36,155 nucleotides of DNA. Source: Bacteroidota bacterium. Lineage in GTDB: Bacteria; Bacteroidota; Bacteroidia; Flavobacteriales; Schleiferiaceae. Within the stretch, counting starts at the first letter, position 1; each line of letters starts with the position of its first letter. The notes beneath the pieces were generated by a model. That model searched no databases. It was not told the DNA's origin and saw nothing but the letters and a program-made list of their open reading frames with translations. Position numbers and translations under genes: made by a program. This document shows positions 24,729-32,939 of this stretch, piece after piece. Location: positions 1-36,155 of the forward strand of contig PZPB01000022.1 of assembly GCA_003045865.1 (NCBI GenBank), written 5' to 3'.

Positions 24729-27212
24729 ATGCGGAAGCTTCTCTTAGCCCTGGCTATAGCATTTGTTTTTAGTCCTGTTTCTGTGGTTGCCCAAGATGGG
24801 GGAATAAATATATTACCCGGACAAGAATACGAAATCGGTGGAATTCGTATTAGTGGATCGGATAACCTCGATAAGCAGGTTATTACATTAATTTCGGGTC
24901 TGCAGGTGGGCGATCTGATTACCCTTCCGGGAGATAAAACCACGAGAGCCATCGAAAACTTATGGCGTCAGAAATTATTTGATGATATCGGCATTTTTGT
25001 AACCGAGGTGCAAGGGAAAGTAGTTTTCCTAGAAATTCGCTTACGGGAATTACCCAAATTAAGTAAATATGGTATTCGCGGTTTAAAGAAAGCGAAACGC
25101 GATAACCTGCGCGATGAGCTCGATTTAAGCAGTGGCGTTATTGTTACCGAAAATCTTATTGTGAATACGCGCAACCGCGCACGCGACTTCTTTATTAAAG
25201 ATGGCTATCTAAATGCTAGTGTTAAGGTGGTGAAGCGATCGGATACAACCCGCAGTAACTCAGTTATTCTCGATATCCTCGTGGAAAAAGGTGAGAAGGT
25301 GAAGATTAAAGATATTAACTTCATTGGTAACGAAAATCTTACGGATCGCGATCTGCGTAAAGCGATGGATGAGACCAAACGCGCGCGTTTTTGGAATATC
25401 TTTAAGAGCTCTAAACTCTTAGCCGAGGAGTATAAAGAAGATAAAAAGTTAATTATTGAAAAGTACAATTCGGAAGGATATCGCGACGCGCGTATAATTT
25501 CGGATACAGTTTATGCGGTTGAAGCTGATCGCATAGGCATTGATATAAAAGTAGAAGAAGGACGAAAGTATTACTTCGGTGATATTAGTTGGGTAGGAAA
25601 TTCAAAGTATAGCACGGAAACTTTAGCTGAGGTTTTGGCTATTAAAAAGGGCGATGTTTACGATGCTAGTTTCTTGCAACAAAGGCTTTTTGGCGATCCT
25701 GCAGGAACAGAAGTATCAGCGCTTTACCTGGATAATGGTTATTTATTCTTTTATATGAATCCCGTGGAAGTTTCGGTGGCCAATGATACCATCGACTTGG
25801 AGATTCGGATGCAAGAAGGACGCCAAGCAACTATTAACAAGATTACCATTGTAGGTAACGACCGTACCAATGATCACGTTATTATGCGTGAACTGCGCAC
25901 TAAGCCCGGTGAGTTATTCCGCAGAAGTGATATTCAAAGATCGATGCGTGAATTGCAGCAATTAGGTTTTTTCGATCCGCAGAAATTAGATGTAAAACCA
26001 CTTCCAAATGCCGAAACGGGCACGGTGGATATCGAGTATGTAGTGGCGGAGCAATCTACCTCACAGCTCGAATTACAAGGTGGTTGGGGTGCCGGACGTA
26101 TTGTTGGAACCTTAGGCCTGAACTTTAATAATTTCTCGGCCCGCAACATGTTTAAGAAAGGAGCTTGGGCACCTTTACCTGCCGGTGATGGGCAAACCAT
26201 AAACTTACGTGCCCAAAGTAATGGTCTTTTCTTTCAATCCTACAGCGCTTCTTTTACCGAGCCTTGGCTAGGAGGGAAAAAACCTACCTCTTTAACGGTT
26301 TCGTTCTATCATAATATTCAAAACCTTTTTGGGGTGCCTAGGAGTGATCCTAATTATCAAGGTTTAAGTATTACTGGGGTTACCATTGGATTAGGTAAAC
26401 GTTTGAAATGGCCGGATGATTATTTTACCTTCTTTCAATCCATCGACTTTCAGCGTTACCGCTTATTCGATTATCCTTTGGCCGGTATTAACTTCGGCGA
26501 TGGACGAGTAAATAATATTAACTATAAAGTGACCTTGGGTAGAAATAGTGTTGATTACCCCATTTATCCCCGCAAGGGAAATCTCTTTAATTTAAGTGCT
26601 GAGTTTACACCGCCTTGGTCTTTAATTAATGGCAAAGACTACAGCGACTTAGGTCCTAATCAGAAATACGAGCTTTTAGAGTATTATAAAATTAAGTTGA
26701 ATAGCTCTTGGTTTACCGAGATCTTACCGAAGACAGTAATTAAGGCGGCTGGTGAATTCGGTTTCTTAGGGTCTTATAATAACGAAATCGGTTTACCTCC
26801 TTTTGAGCGCTTCTTCCTTGGAGGTGATGGTTTACAGAACTTCGTTTTAGACGGCCGTGAAATTATTGGTTTAAGGGGTTATCCTAATAACAGCCTTGTG
26901 CCAGCGGAAACCCCCGGAACCGGTGGTGCTTTATACAACAAGTTCACTTTAGAACTACGCTATTTAATTACTGAAAATCCTAGTGCTCAGATTTTTGCTC
27001 TTTCCTTTTTAGAGGCAGGAAATAACTTCAATACTTTTGATAACTATGAGCCGTTTAGCTTGAAGCGTTCAGCAGGTTTTGGAGTGCGTATCTTCATGCC
27101 AATGTTTGGTTTATTAGGAGTTGATTTTGGTTATGGCTTTGATGGTCTTCCACAAACTCCAAATTCCCCAAGTGGTTGGAATACACACTTTATTATTGGA
27201 CAACAATTTTAA
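24729..27212 (+). CDS. bamA: BamA outer-membrane protein assembly factor
   Basis: 827 residues. Signal peptide ending VVAQ, five POTRA repeats (about 30-430; clear ones begin YEIGGIRISGSDNL, VKIKDINFIGNENL, YYFGDISWVGNSKY and ATINKITIVGNDRT), then a 16-stranded Omp85 barrel (about 440-827) with the loop-6 signature GLRGYPN and a terminal phenylalanine (HFIIGQQF). It is the central insertase for beta-barrel proteins in the outer membrane. It follows uppS by 2 bases and precedes two OmpH-type chaperone genes, a conserved envelope cluster. It is long enough to be complete; no unusual insertions are apparent. Confidence 0.96.
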   Translation: MRKLLLALAIAFVFSPVSVVAQDGGINILPGQEYEIGGIRISGSDNLDKQVITLISGLQVGDLITLPGDKTTRAIENLWRQKLFDDIGIFVTEVQGKVVFLEIRLRELPKLSKYGIRGLKKAKRDNLRDELDLSSGVIVTENLIVNTRNRARDFFIKDGYLNASVKVVKRSDTTRSNSVILDILVEKGEKVKIKDINFIGNENLTDRDLRKAMDETKRARFWNIFKSSKLLAEEYKEDKKLIIEKYNSEGYRDARIISDTVYAVEADRIGIDIKVEEGRKYYFGDISWVGNSKYSTETLAEVLAIKKGDVYDASFLQQRLFGDPAGTEVSALYLDNGYLFFYMNPVEVSVANDTIDLEIRMQEGRQATINKITIVGNDRTNDHVIMRELRTKPGELFRRSDIQRSMRELQQLGFFDPQKLDVKPLPNAETGTVDIEYVVAEQSTSQLELQGGWGAGRIVGTLGLNFNNFSARNMFKKGAWAPLPAGDGQTINLRAQSNGLFFQSYSASFTEPWLGGKKPTSLTVSFYHNIQNLFGVPRSDPNYQGLSITGVTIGLGKRLKWPDDYFTFFQSIDFQRYRLFDYPLAGINFGDGRVNNINYKVTLGRNSVDYPIYPRKGNLFNLSAEFTPPWSLINGKDYSDLGPNQKYELLEYYKIKLNSSWFTEILPKTVIKAAGEFGFLGSYNNEIGLPPFERFFLGGDGLQNFVLDGREIIGLRGYPNNSLVPAETPGTGGALYNKFTLELRYLITENPSAQIFALSFLEAGNNFNTFDNYEPFSLKRSAGFGVRIFMPMFGLLGVDFGYGFDGLPQTPNSPSGWNTHFIIGQQF

Positions 27213-27291
27213 ATAACCTATTTTCGCCCGCGTTTTAATTAAGCCTTAAAGCTTTAGGTCTTATGGGGAGGAAATTAATCCTTTGCATATT

Positions 27292-27807
27292 ATGAAATTA
27301 CATAAGAAATTTGTTCTTGTTTTTCTGGGTTTGGTTTTTGGTTTTGGTTTAAGTGCCCAGCGTTTTGGAATCGTTGATTCTGAATACGTTTTGAAGCAAA
27401 TTCCAGATTATGATTATGCCCAAAAGCAGCTGGATCAATTAAGCCGCACTTGGGAAGGTGAGATAGAAGCTCTTTTAAGCGAAGCAGATGCCATGCGCAA
27501 AAGCTACGAAGCCGAGAAAGTTCTGCTTACCGAAGAAATGAAAGCAGAGCGCTTGGCGGCCATTAGTGCCAAAGAAGAAGAGGCAAAGAAAAGCCAACAG
27601 CTGTATTTTGGCTTAGAAGGGAAAATTTACACCAAGCGATTGGAGTTGGTTAAACCCATACAAGATAAAATTTTTAACGCGGTGCAGGATGTTGCCCGTC
27701 GCAGGAATTTAGATGTAGTATTCGATAAAGGGAGTGAGCTAATAACCCTTTATGTAAGTGAGAAAGTTGATATTAGCGACGAAGTAATTAAGAAGTTAGA
27801 AGAATAA
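27292..27807 (+). CDS. OmpH/Skp-like periplasmic chaperone, first copy
   Basis: 171 residues from the ATG at 27292, preceded by an A/G-rich stretch; the in-frame TTG at 27283 is less likely. Signal peptide ending LSAQ, then RFGIVDSEYVLKQIPDY, a long charged coiled-coil (about 45-115, EAEKVLLTEEMKAERL and KEEEAKKSQQ), and a C-terminal strand region (LDVVFDKGSELITLYVSEKVDI). This is the Skp tentacle architecture: it holds unfolded outer-membrane proteins in the periplasm for delivery to BamA. It follows bamA by 79 bases and sits in tandem with a second copy. Confidence 0.93.
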   Translation: MKLHKKFVLVFLGLVFGFGLSAQRFGIVDSEYVLKQIPDYDYAQKQLDQLSRTWEGEIEALLSEADAMRKSYEAEKVLLTEEMKAERLAAISAKEEEAKKSQQLYFGLEGKIYTKRLELVKPIQDKIFNAVQDVARRRNLDVVFDKGSELITLYVSEKVDISDEVIKKLEE

Positions 27808-27830
27808 CACAGGAAAGAAAAACCAATAAA

Positions 27831-28340
27831 ATGAAAAAAGTACTTTTAGCCCTAGCCCTATTTGTGGGAACAGCAAGCATAGCCATTGCACAGCAAAAAA
27901 TCGGTCACATTAACGCCGATGAGCTTTTGCAACTTATGCCTGAAACCAAAAAGGCACAAACCGAATTAGAAACTTATGGTCGTCAGTTAGAGAAGGATTT
28001 AACCGACATGGAGACGGAGCTGCAAAACAAAATCGACTCTTTTAGGGCGAATGAGAAAATGATGACCACTTTAGCACGCGAAACGAAAACTAAAGAGTTA
28101 CAAGAATTGCAAATGCGTATTCAAGAGTATAGCCAGCGTGCGCAGCAAGATTTGCAACAAAAGCAAGTAGAGCTATTAACACCAGTAATTGAAAGAGCTA
28201 CCACCGCGGTGCAAGAAGTAGCGAAAGAAAACGGTTTCTCTTATATTTTAGATAGCTCTCCCAGTAAAGCGGTAGTAGTATTTGCTGAAAATGGTGAAGA
28301 CATTATGCCCATGGTGAAAGCCAAATTAGCTATTCAGTAA
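27831..28340 (+). CDS. OmpH/Skp-like periplasmic chaperone, second copy
   Basis: 169 residues: signal peptide ending AIAQ, KIGHINADELLQLMPETKKA, a charged Gln/Glu-rich coiled-coil (about 45-120) and a C-terminal segment GFSYILDSSPSKAVVVFAENGED. Same fold as the preceding gene, from which it is 23 bases away, but clearly diverged in sequence, so an old duplication. Both copies follow bamA, as is common in Bacteroidota. A terminator follows directly. Likely periplasmic holdase; any division of labour between the two copies is unknown. Confidence 0.93.
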   Translation: MKKVLLALALFVGTASIAIAQQKIGHINADELLQLMPETKKAQTELETYGRQLEKDLTDMETELQNKIDSFRANEKMMTTLARETKTKELQELQMRIQEYSQRAQQDLQQKQVELLTPVIERATTAVQEVAKENGFSYILDSSPSKAVVVFAENGEDIMPMVKAKLAIQ

Positions 28341-28363
28341 GTAAAGAACAAAATGTAATTTAG

Positions 28364-28393
28364 CCCGTCATTGATAAAGTGACGGGTTTTTTT
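28364..28393 (+). terminator. Intrinsic terminator abutting the murI start codon
   Basis: CCCGTCA (28364-28370), a 9-base loop, TGACGGG (28380-28386), then seven Ts (28387-28393), directly followed by the ATG of murI at 28394. It would end the uppS-bamA-ompH transcript. The T-tract also occupies the position of any murI ribosome-binding site. Confidence 0.85.
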
Positions 28394-29197
28394 ATGGAAA
28401 AAAATAGACCTATCGGTATTTTTGATTCAGGTGTGGGTGGTTTAACGGTAGCCAAGGCTATTGCCGAACTTTTACCCGCTGAGTCCTTTATTTATTTTGG
28501 CGATACACGCCATGCTCCTTATGGAGATAAGTCTTCTCATACTATTCGTGAATACTCGCAGCGAATCAGTCGCTTTTTAGTAGCGCAAAACTGTAAGGCT
28601 ATCGTAATAGCTTGTAATAGCGCATCGGCTGCAGCCTACGAGCAATTATGCGCCGACTTCCCTAATATTCCTATTATTAATGTAATTGATCCGGCAGTAA
28701 AATATATTGCCCAAAGTGAAGCGAGCAAGGTGGGTATTATTGCGACTCGTGCCACGGTGCGTTCTAAGGTTTACGCCCAACGAATCAATGCCGCGAATCA
28801 TAAGCTCACCGTGGTGCAAAAAGCGACACCCTTATTGGCTCCCTTAATTGAAGAGGGCTTTGCGGGCACCGACGTTAGCAAAGGGGCTTTGGCGCATTAT
28901 TTAAATCATGGCAGTCTAAAAAATTTAAGCGACTTAATCTTAGGTTGTACCCATTATCCCTTATTAGAAGAGGAAATTGCCGCCTATTTAGGACCTAAAG
29001 TTAGGGTTCTAAATTCAGCGAAGCTTGCCGCAGAGGCTTTGCAGGGAATTTTAGCAGCGCAAGGTTTATTGTCCACTTCCGTAGATGCGGCTAAGCGCAA
29101 GTTTTATGTCTCCGAAAAAACACCCGCCTTCACCAAAATCGCTAAAATGTTTTTCGGACAGGAAATTCGCCTAGAGGAAAAGTTTTTAAAATCTTAA
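28394..29197 (+). CDS. murI: Glutamate racemase
   Basis: 267 residues from the ATG at 28394; a GTG at 28379 lies inside the terminator stem and is unlikely. Interconverts L- and D-glutamate to supply D-Glu for peptidoglycan. Motifs: IGIFDSGVGGLTVAKAI with D11, VIACNSASAA with the first catalytic C74, and LILGCTHYPLLEEE with the second catalytic C185 and H187. The length is normal. No independent promoter is obvious between the terminator and the ATG, so expression probably relies on readthrough past 28364-28393. It converges with the hydrolase gene; their stop codons share bases 29194-29197. Confidence 0.96.
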   Translation: MEKNRPIGIFDSGVGGLTVAKAIAELLPAESFIYFGDTRHAPYGDKSSHTIREYSQRISRFLVAQNCKAIVIACNSASAAAYEQLCADFPNIPIINVIDPAVKYIAQSEASKVGIIATRATVRSKVYAQRINAANHKLTVVQKATPLLAPLIEEGFAGTDVSKGALAHYLNHGSLKNLSDLILGCTHYPLLEEEIAAYLGPKVRVLNSAKLAAEALQGILAAQGLLSTSVDAAKRKFYVSEKTPAFTKIAKMFFGQEIRLEEKFLKS

Positions 29198-29952
29198 CTT
29201 AAGAAATCCTTTACAAGATTATAAACTTCGTCTGGTTTTTGGGCATGTAGCCAATGACCAGCGCCTTCTACCGTTTCGATCTCTGCTTGAGGGAAATGCT
29301 CATAAATTACCTCGTAATCCTTAGGCTTGATATACCAAGAATCGCCACCGCGTAGAAAAAGTACCGGCCCATCAAAAAATGCATTAGGCGCAAGGCTGTC
29401 GCCCACTTTAATAATTTCGCGTGCAAGAACCGGTAGGTTAAAGCGCCAAGCGAGCTTTCCTTTACTTTCCCAATAAAGGTTTTTAAGTAGAAATTGTTGC
29501 ACACCAAATTCAAGCTTGGGACCAAAAGCTTCAGTGGCTTCTTTGCGACTTTCAACGCTGCTTAAGTCGAGATTTTCTAGCGCTTCCAAAACCTCCTGGT
29601 GATGCGGGCGATAGGCTTTAGGACCTATGTCGGCCACAATTAATGCGGCTACCTTTTCGGGATGGAACACACTGAAAAGCATCGCTACCTTGCCGCCCAT
29701 GCTATGGCCAAGGATGTTAACCTTTGTAAGATTATTGTCTTCTAAGTATTCTAGTAAGTCCTCCGCCATCAGTTCGTAACTAAACTCATCGCTCTGCGGG
29801 CTGCGTCCATGATTGCGCATATCCAGCAGGTGAACGCGGAAGTCAGAGGCCCATTTCTTAGCCAGGCTTTGCCAATTATCGCTCATGCCGAAGAGCCCGT
29901 GCATAATAACCAGATTGGGACCTTCACCTAAAACCTGTGACCACAACTTCAT
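29194..29952 (-). CDS. Alpha/beta hydrolase (YbfF-like esterase)
   Basis: 252 residues of the alpha/beta-hydrolase fold. HGLFGMSDNWQ (18-28) forms the oxyanion-hole region, DMRNHGRS follows, and GHSMGGK (82-88) carries the nucleophile S84. A later LRGGDSWYI supplies the likely aspartate, and GAGHWLHAQKP the catalytic histidine. The HGLFG/DNW combination and the size fit the YbfF/esterase group acting on short acyl esters or acyl-CoA-like thioesters; the true substrate is unknown. No signal peptide, so cytosolic. A near-match -7 box (GATCTTTG, 29967-29974) lies upstream. It is convergent with murI. Confidence 0.9.
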   Translation of the reverse strand: MKLWSQVLGEGPNLVIMHGLFGMSDNWQSLAKKWASDFRVHLLDMRNHGRSPQSDEFSYELMAEDLLEYLEDNNLTKVNILGHSMGGKVAMLFSVFHPEKVAALIVADIGPKAYRPHHQEVLEALENLDLSSVESRKEATEAFGPKLEFGVQQFLLKNLYWESKGKLAWRFNLPVLAREIIKVGDSLAPNAFFDGPVLFLRGGDSWYIKPKDYEVIYEHFPQAEIETVEGAGHWLHAQKPDEVYNLVKDFLS

Positions 29953-30000
29953 AAAATTACTTTTGGCAAAGATCGTATATCTTCGACGAAAGATTCAGTC

Positions 30001-30103
30001 AAAACCCGAGTTCAACCTAAAATTATAGTCACAGATTTTCACTTTTATTGGAAAAAAACTTGCAAAAAGTCTGAGGCCTAATTTTACATTGAATTCAGGA
30101 TTA
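30001..30103. repeat. Intergenic element copy C, the shortest with both ends visible
   Basis: The left end (from 30003) reads AACCCGAGTTCAACCTAAAA. The reverse complement of the right end (from 30102) reads AATCCTGAATTCAATGTAAA, so the ends pair as imperfect inverted repeats. The first 40 bases match copy B at about 33 positions, and 53 bases match copy D at about 40. The internal modules seen in copies A, B and D are absent, so this may be the minimal form. Confidence 0.7.
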
Positions 30104-30135
30104 AAAAATATACTGCTCAAGCGTTACTAGATTAG

Positions 30136-30143
30136 TACTTTTG
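30136..30143 (+). promoter_or_regulatory. -7 box of the metG gene
   Basis: TACTTTTG, an exact TAnnTTTG match 17 bases before the ATG at 30161. No good -33 element is seen; the upstream bases border repeat copy C. Confidence 0.5.
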
Positions 30144-30160
30144 TAGACTAATTTTTTTGC

Positions 30161-32197
30161 ATGTTAAAAGCGAAACGCTATACGGTTACCGCCGCCCTTC
30201 CTTATGCTAATGGTCCTGTACATATTGGTCACTTAGCGGGATGTTATTTACCTTCTGATATTTACGTGCGCTACTTACGTATGAATGGAGCCGATGTGGC
30301 TTTTGTTAGCGGCACAGACGAGCACGGCGCAGCAATTAATATCAAGGCGAAAAGTGAAAACACGAGCCCCCAAGAAATTGTAGATCGTTATCATAAAATA
30401 ATTGGCGATGCTTTGCAGGATGTAGGCATAAGCTTCGATATTTTTTCACGTACTTCTAAAGAAATTCATCACCAAACGGCGCAGGCCTTTTTCACTACCC
30501 TTTTGGAGAAGGGTTCTTTAGTAGAGAAAACGACGGAACAATATTATGATACAGAGGCGAATCAGTTTTTGGCTGATCGTTTTATAATTGGCCAGTGTCC
30601 CAATTGCAGCTTCCCCGAAGCTTATGGAGATCAGTGTGAAAGCTGTGGTAGTACTCTTAATTCTACGGATCTTATCAATCCTAAATCGCGTTTAAGTGGG
30701 GCCAGTCCAGAGCTAAGAAATACGACCCATTGGTTTTTGCCTTTAGATCATTTGTCTCCAAAAATAAAGGCTTATATCGAAAGCCACAAAGACTGGAAGC
30801 CTAGTGTTTACGGTCAATCTATGAGCTGGTTGGATTCGGGAGATGGTCTGCAAGCACGCAGCATGACCCGCGATTTAGACTGGGGAATCCCAGTGCCCGT
30901 GGAAGGGGCCGAAGGAAAAGTTTTATACGTTTGGTTTGATGCGCCTATCGGTTATATTTCGGCCACTAAGGAGTTAAAAGGTGAGGCCTGGACCGATTAT
31001 TGGAAAGATGAGGAAACTAAACTGGTGCATTTTATCGGTAAGGATAATATAGTTTTTCATTGCATTATTTTCCCTGCTATGCTTATGGAGCACGGCGGTT
31101 ATCATTTAGCCGATGAGGTTCCTGCCAATGCCTTTTTAAACCTAGAAGGGGAGAAGATTTCTACTAGTCGTAATTGGGCGGTTTGGTTGCACGAATACTT
31201 AGTTGATTTTAAAGATCAGCAGGACGTTTTGCGTTATGTGTTAACGGCTACGGCTCCTGAGTCTAAAGACAATGATTTCACCTGGAAAGATTTTCAAATT
31301 CGTAACAATAGCGAGTTAGTAGCAATTCTCGGCAATTTCGTAAATCGGGTCTTGGTGCTAATGAATAAATATTACGAAGGCGCCTTACCAGAAGCAGGCG
31401 AGCTATCTACTGCCGATCAAGAAATGCTAGCGAAACTGAAAGAGGCGCCCAATGAAATTGCTACTTCTTTAGAGAAGTATCGCTTTAGAGAGGCCTTAAA
31501 CGCCTTTATGAATTTGGCCCGCGCTGGAAATAAATACCTAGCCGATGAAGAGCCTTGGAAACAAATAAAAGTTGACCCCGTTCGAACGGCTACTATAATG
31601 AATATCGCTGCGCAGGTGGCAGCTCAGCTTTCTCAATGCATGGAACCATTTATGCCTTTTACCGCGGCTAAATTACGCGGTTATTTAGGGATAGATAAAA
31701 TGTCTTGGGAGAATTTATCTCAACAAGAATTACTCTCGTCGGGAGCGGTACTTAGTCAGGGCGATTTGCTCTTCAAAAAGATTGAAGACAGCGAAATTGA
31801 AGCGCAGTTAGCAAAATTAGAAGCTAGCAAGAAAGCTAATGCTAAGCCACAGTACGAAGCCTTAAAGGCAGAGATCACTTTTGAAGATTTCTCGAAAGTA
31901 GATTTACGCGTAGCCACTATTATTAAGGCCGAGAAAATGAAAAAGGCCAATAAGTTATTGCAGTTACGCGTAGATTTAGGTTTTGAGGAGCGCACGATCA
32001 TAAGTGGTATCGCCGAGCATTACAATCCCGAAGAAATTATTGGAAAAAAGGTTTCGGTAGTGGTGAACTTAGCCCCTCGCAAAATGCGCGGCGTGTTTAG
32101 TGAAGGGATGATTTTAATGGCTGAAAACACCGCCACGGGCGAATTGGCTTTTTGTGCCACTGATGAACATTTACCTAATGGTGCTGTAATACGTTAA
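30161..32197 (+). CDS. metG: Methionine-tRNA ligase
   Basis: 678 residues. Charges tRNA-Met. The class I catalytic core has PYANGPVHIGH (HIGH at 21-24), a zinc knuckle with C146, C149, C159 and C162, and the KMSKS-equivalent loop KISTS (332-336). The anticodon-binding helical domain follows (about 385-545). A C-terminal EMAP-II/Arc1p-like tRNA-binding domain covers about 575-678 (VDLRVATIIKAEKMKKA, PRKMRGVFSEGMILMA), which also promotes dimerisation. The long MetG type with fused C-terminal domain is standard for Bacteroidota. The start is the first ATG after an exact promoter box. DUF2461 follows after 9 bases. Confidence 0.97.
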   Translation: MLKAKRYTVTAALPYANGPVHIGHLAGCYLPSDIYVRYLRMNGADVAFVSGTDEHGAAINIKAKSENTSPQEIVDRYHKIIGDALQDVGISFDIFSRTSKEIHHQTAQAFFTTLLEKGSLVEKTTEQYYDTEANQFLADRFIIGQCPNCSFPEAYGDQCESCGSTLNSTDLINPKSRLSGASPELRNTTHWFLPLDHLSPKIKAYIESHKDWKPSVYGQSMSWLDSGDGLQARSMTRDLDWGIPVPVEGAEGKVLYVWFDAPIGYISATKELKGEAWTDYWKDEETKLVHFIGKDNIVFHCIIFPAMLMEHGGYHLADEVPANAFLNLEGEKISTSRNWAVWLHEYLVDFKDQQDVLRYVLTATAPESKDNDFTWKDFQIRNNSELVAILGNFVNRVLVLMNKYYEGALPEAGELSTADQEMLAKLKEAPNEIATSLEKYRFREALNAFMNLARAGNKYLADEEPWKQIKVDPVRTATIMNIAAQVAAQLSQCMEPFMPFTAAKLRGYLGIDKMSWENLSQQELLSSGAVLSQGDLLFKKIEDSEIEAQLAKLEASKKANAKPQYEALKAEITFEDFSKVDLRVATIIKAEKMKKANKLLQLRVDLGFEERTIISGIAEHYNPEEIIGKKVSVVVNLAPRKMRGVFSEGMILMAENTATGELAFCATDEHLPNGAVIR

Positions 32198-32206
32198 ACA
32201 ATTATT

Positions 32207-32869
32207 ATGAGTCAATTACATCCTGAAACCTTCGAGTTTTTAAAAAAGCTAGCCGCTAATAACTCTAAAGAGTGGATGGATGCTAATCGAGCTTGGTACC
32301 AAGAAATCAGGCAAGGTTTAATCAATTTTGCGCAGGTTTTAAACGATGCTTTCGCAGAAGTGTACCCCATGCCAACAGGAGATATTCGCAAAAGCGTGGC
32401 TCGTATCAATAACAACCGTCGCTTTCACCCTAATAAGCCCCTTTACAAAGATCATTTTGGATTGATGATGAAGAGGCGATCCCCGAAGCACGTTGATTTT
32501 TATATTCATCTAGCACCCGAAACTTGCTTCGTTGGTACGGGTTTGTATCATCCTCCTAAAGAAGCTTTGGATGCCTTACGTGATTTAATTGCTCAAAAGG
32601 GTGAGGCCTTGTTGGAGCTGCGGCAGAAGCCAGCTTTTAAAAAGCTTTACGGTGACTTTTCAGGCGAAAAACTAAAAACCTATCCGCGTGGTTTTGAAGC
32701 GGACCATCAACACATTGATTTATTGCGATATAAAGATTTGATTATTACCTGTGATCTAGCGCCCAAGGATTTCTTAAAGCAGGATGCCGAACAATTAATG
32801 AAAGAATATTTTGCTGCGGCCCAAGATTTTATGGACTTTATTGACGAAGCTTTAGAGCTACAGTTTTAG
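32207..32869 (+). CDS. DUF2461 domain protein
   Basis: 220 residues, the normal length for DUF2461 (TIGR02453). Signature segments: FLKKLAANNSKEWMDANR (12-29), then ARINNNRRFHPNKPLYKDHFG, DFYIHLAPETCFVGTGLYHP, and GDFSGEKLKTYPRGFEADH. There is no signal peptide, so it is probably cytosolic. No biochemical function is established for the family. It lies 9 bases downstream of metG and is likely co-transcribed. It is followed by about 70 bases of non-coding sequence with no convincing terminator before the convergent kinase pseudogene. Confidence 0.88.
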   Translation: MSQLHPETFEFLKKLAANNSKEWMDANRAWYQEIRQGLINFAQVLNDAFAEVYPMPTGDIRKSVARINNNRRFHPNKPLYKDHFGLMMKRRSPKHVDFYIHLAPETCFVGTGLYHPPKEALDALRDLIAQKGEALLELRQKPAFKKLYGDFSGEKLKTYPRGFEADHQHIDLLRYKDLIITCDLAPKDFLKQDAEQLMKEYFAAAQDFMDFIDEALELQF

Positions 32870-32939
32870 CAAGGTTATTAAGTAACAAGGCACTTGCTGC
32901 AATGCGAACTGAGTGGGGACCTTTTTCAGTTAGACTCCT

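Noticed and set aside
27243..27260. Near-palindrome TAAAGCTTTA between bamA and the first ompH-like gene
   Set aside because: No loop and no T-tract, so it is not a convincing terminator, and no operator is known to match.
32870..32939. AACTGA/TCAGTT pairing after the DUF2461 gene as a terminator
   Set aside because: Six weak pairs, a 14-base loop and no T-tract after the stem.
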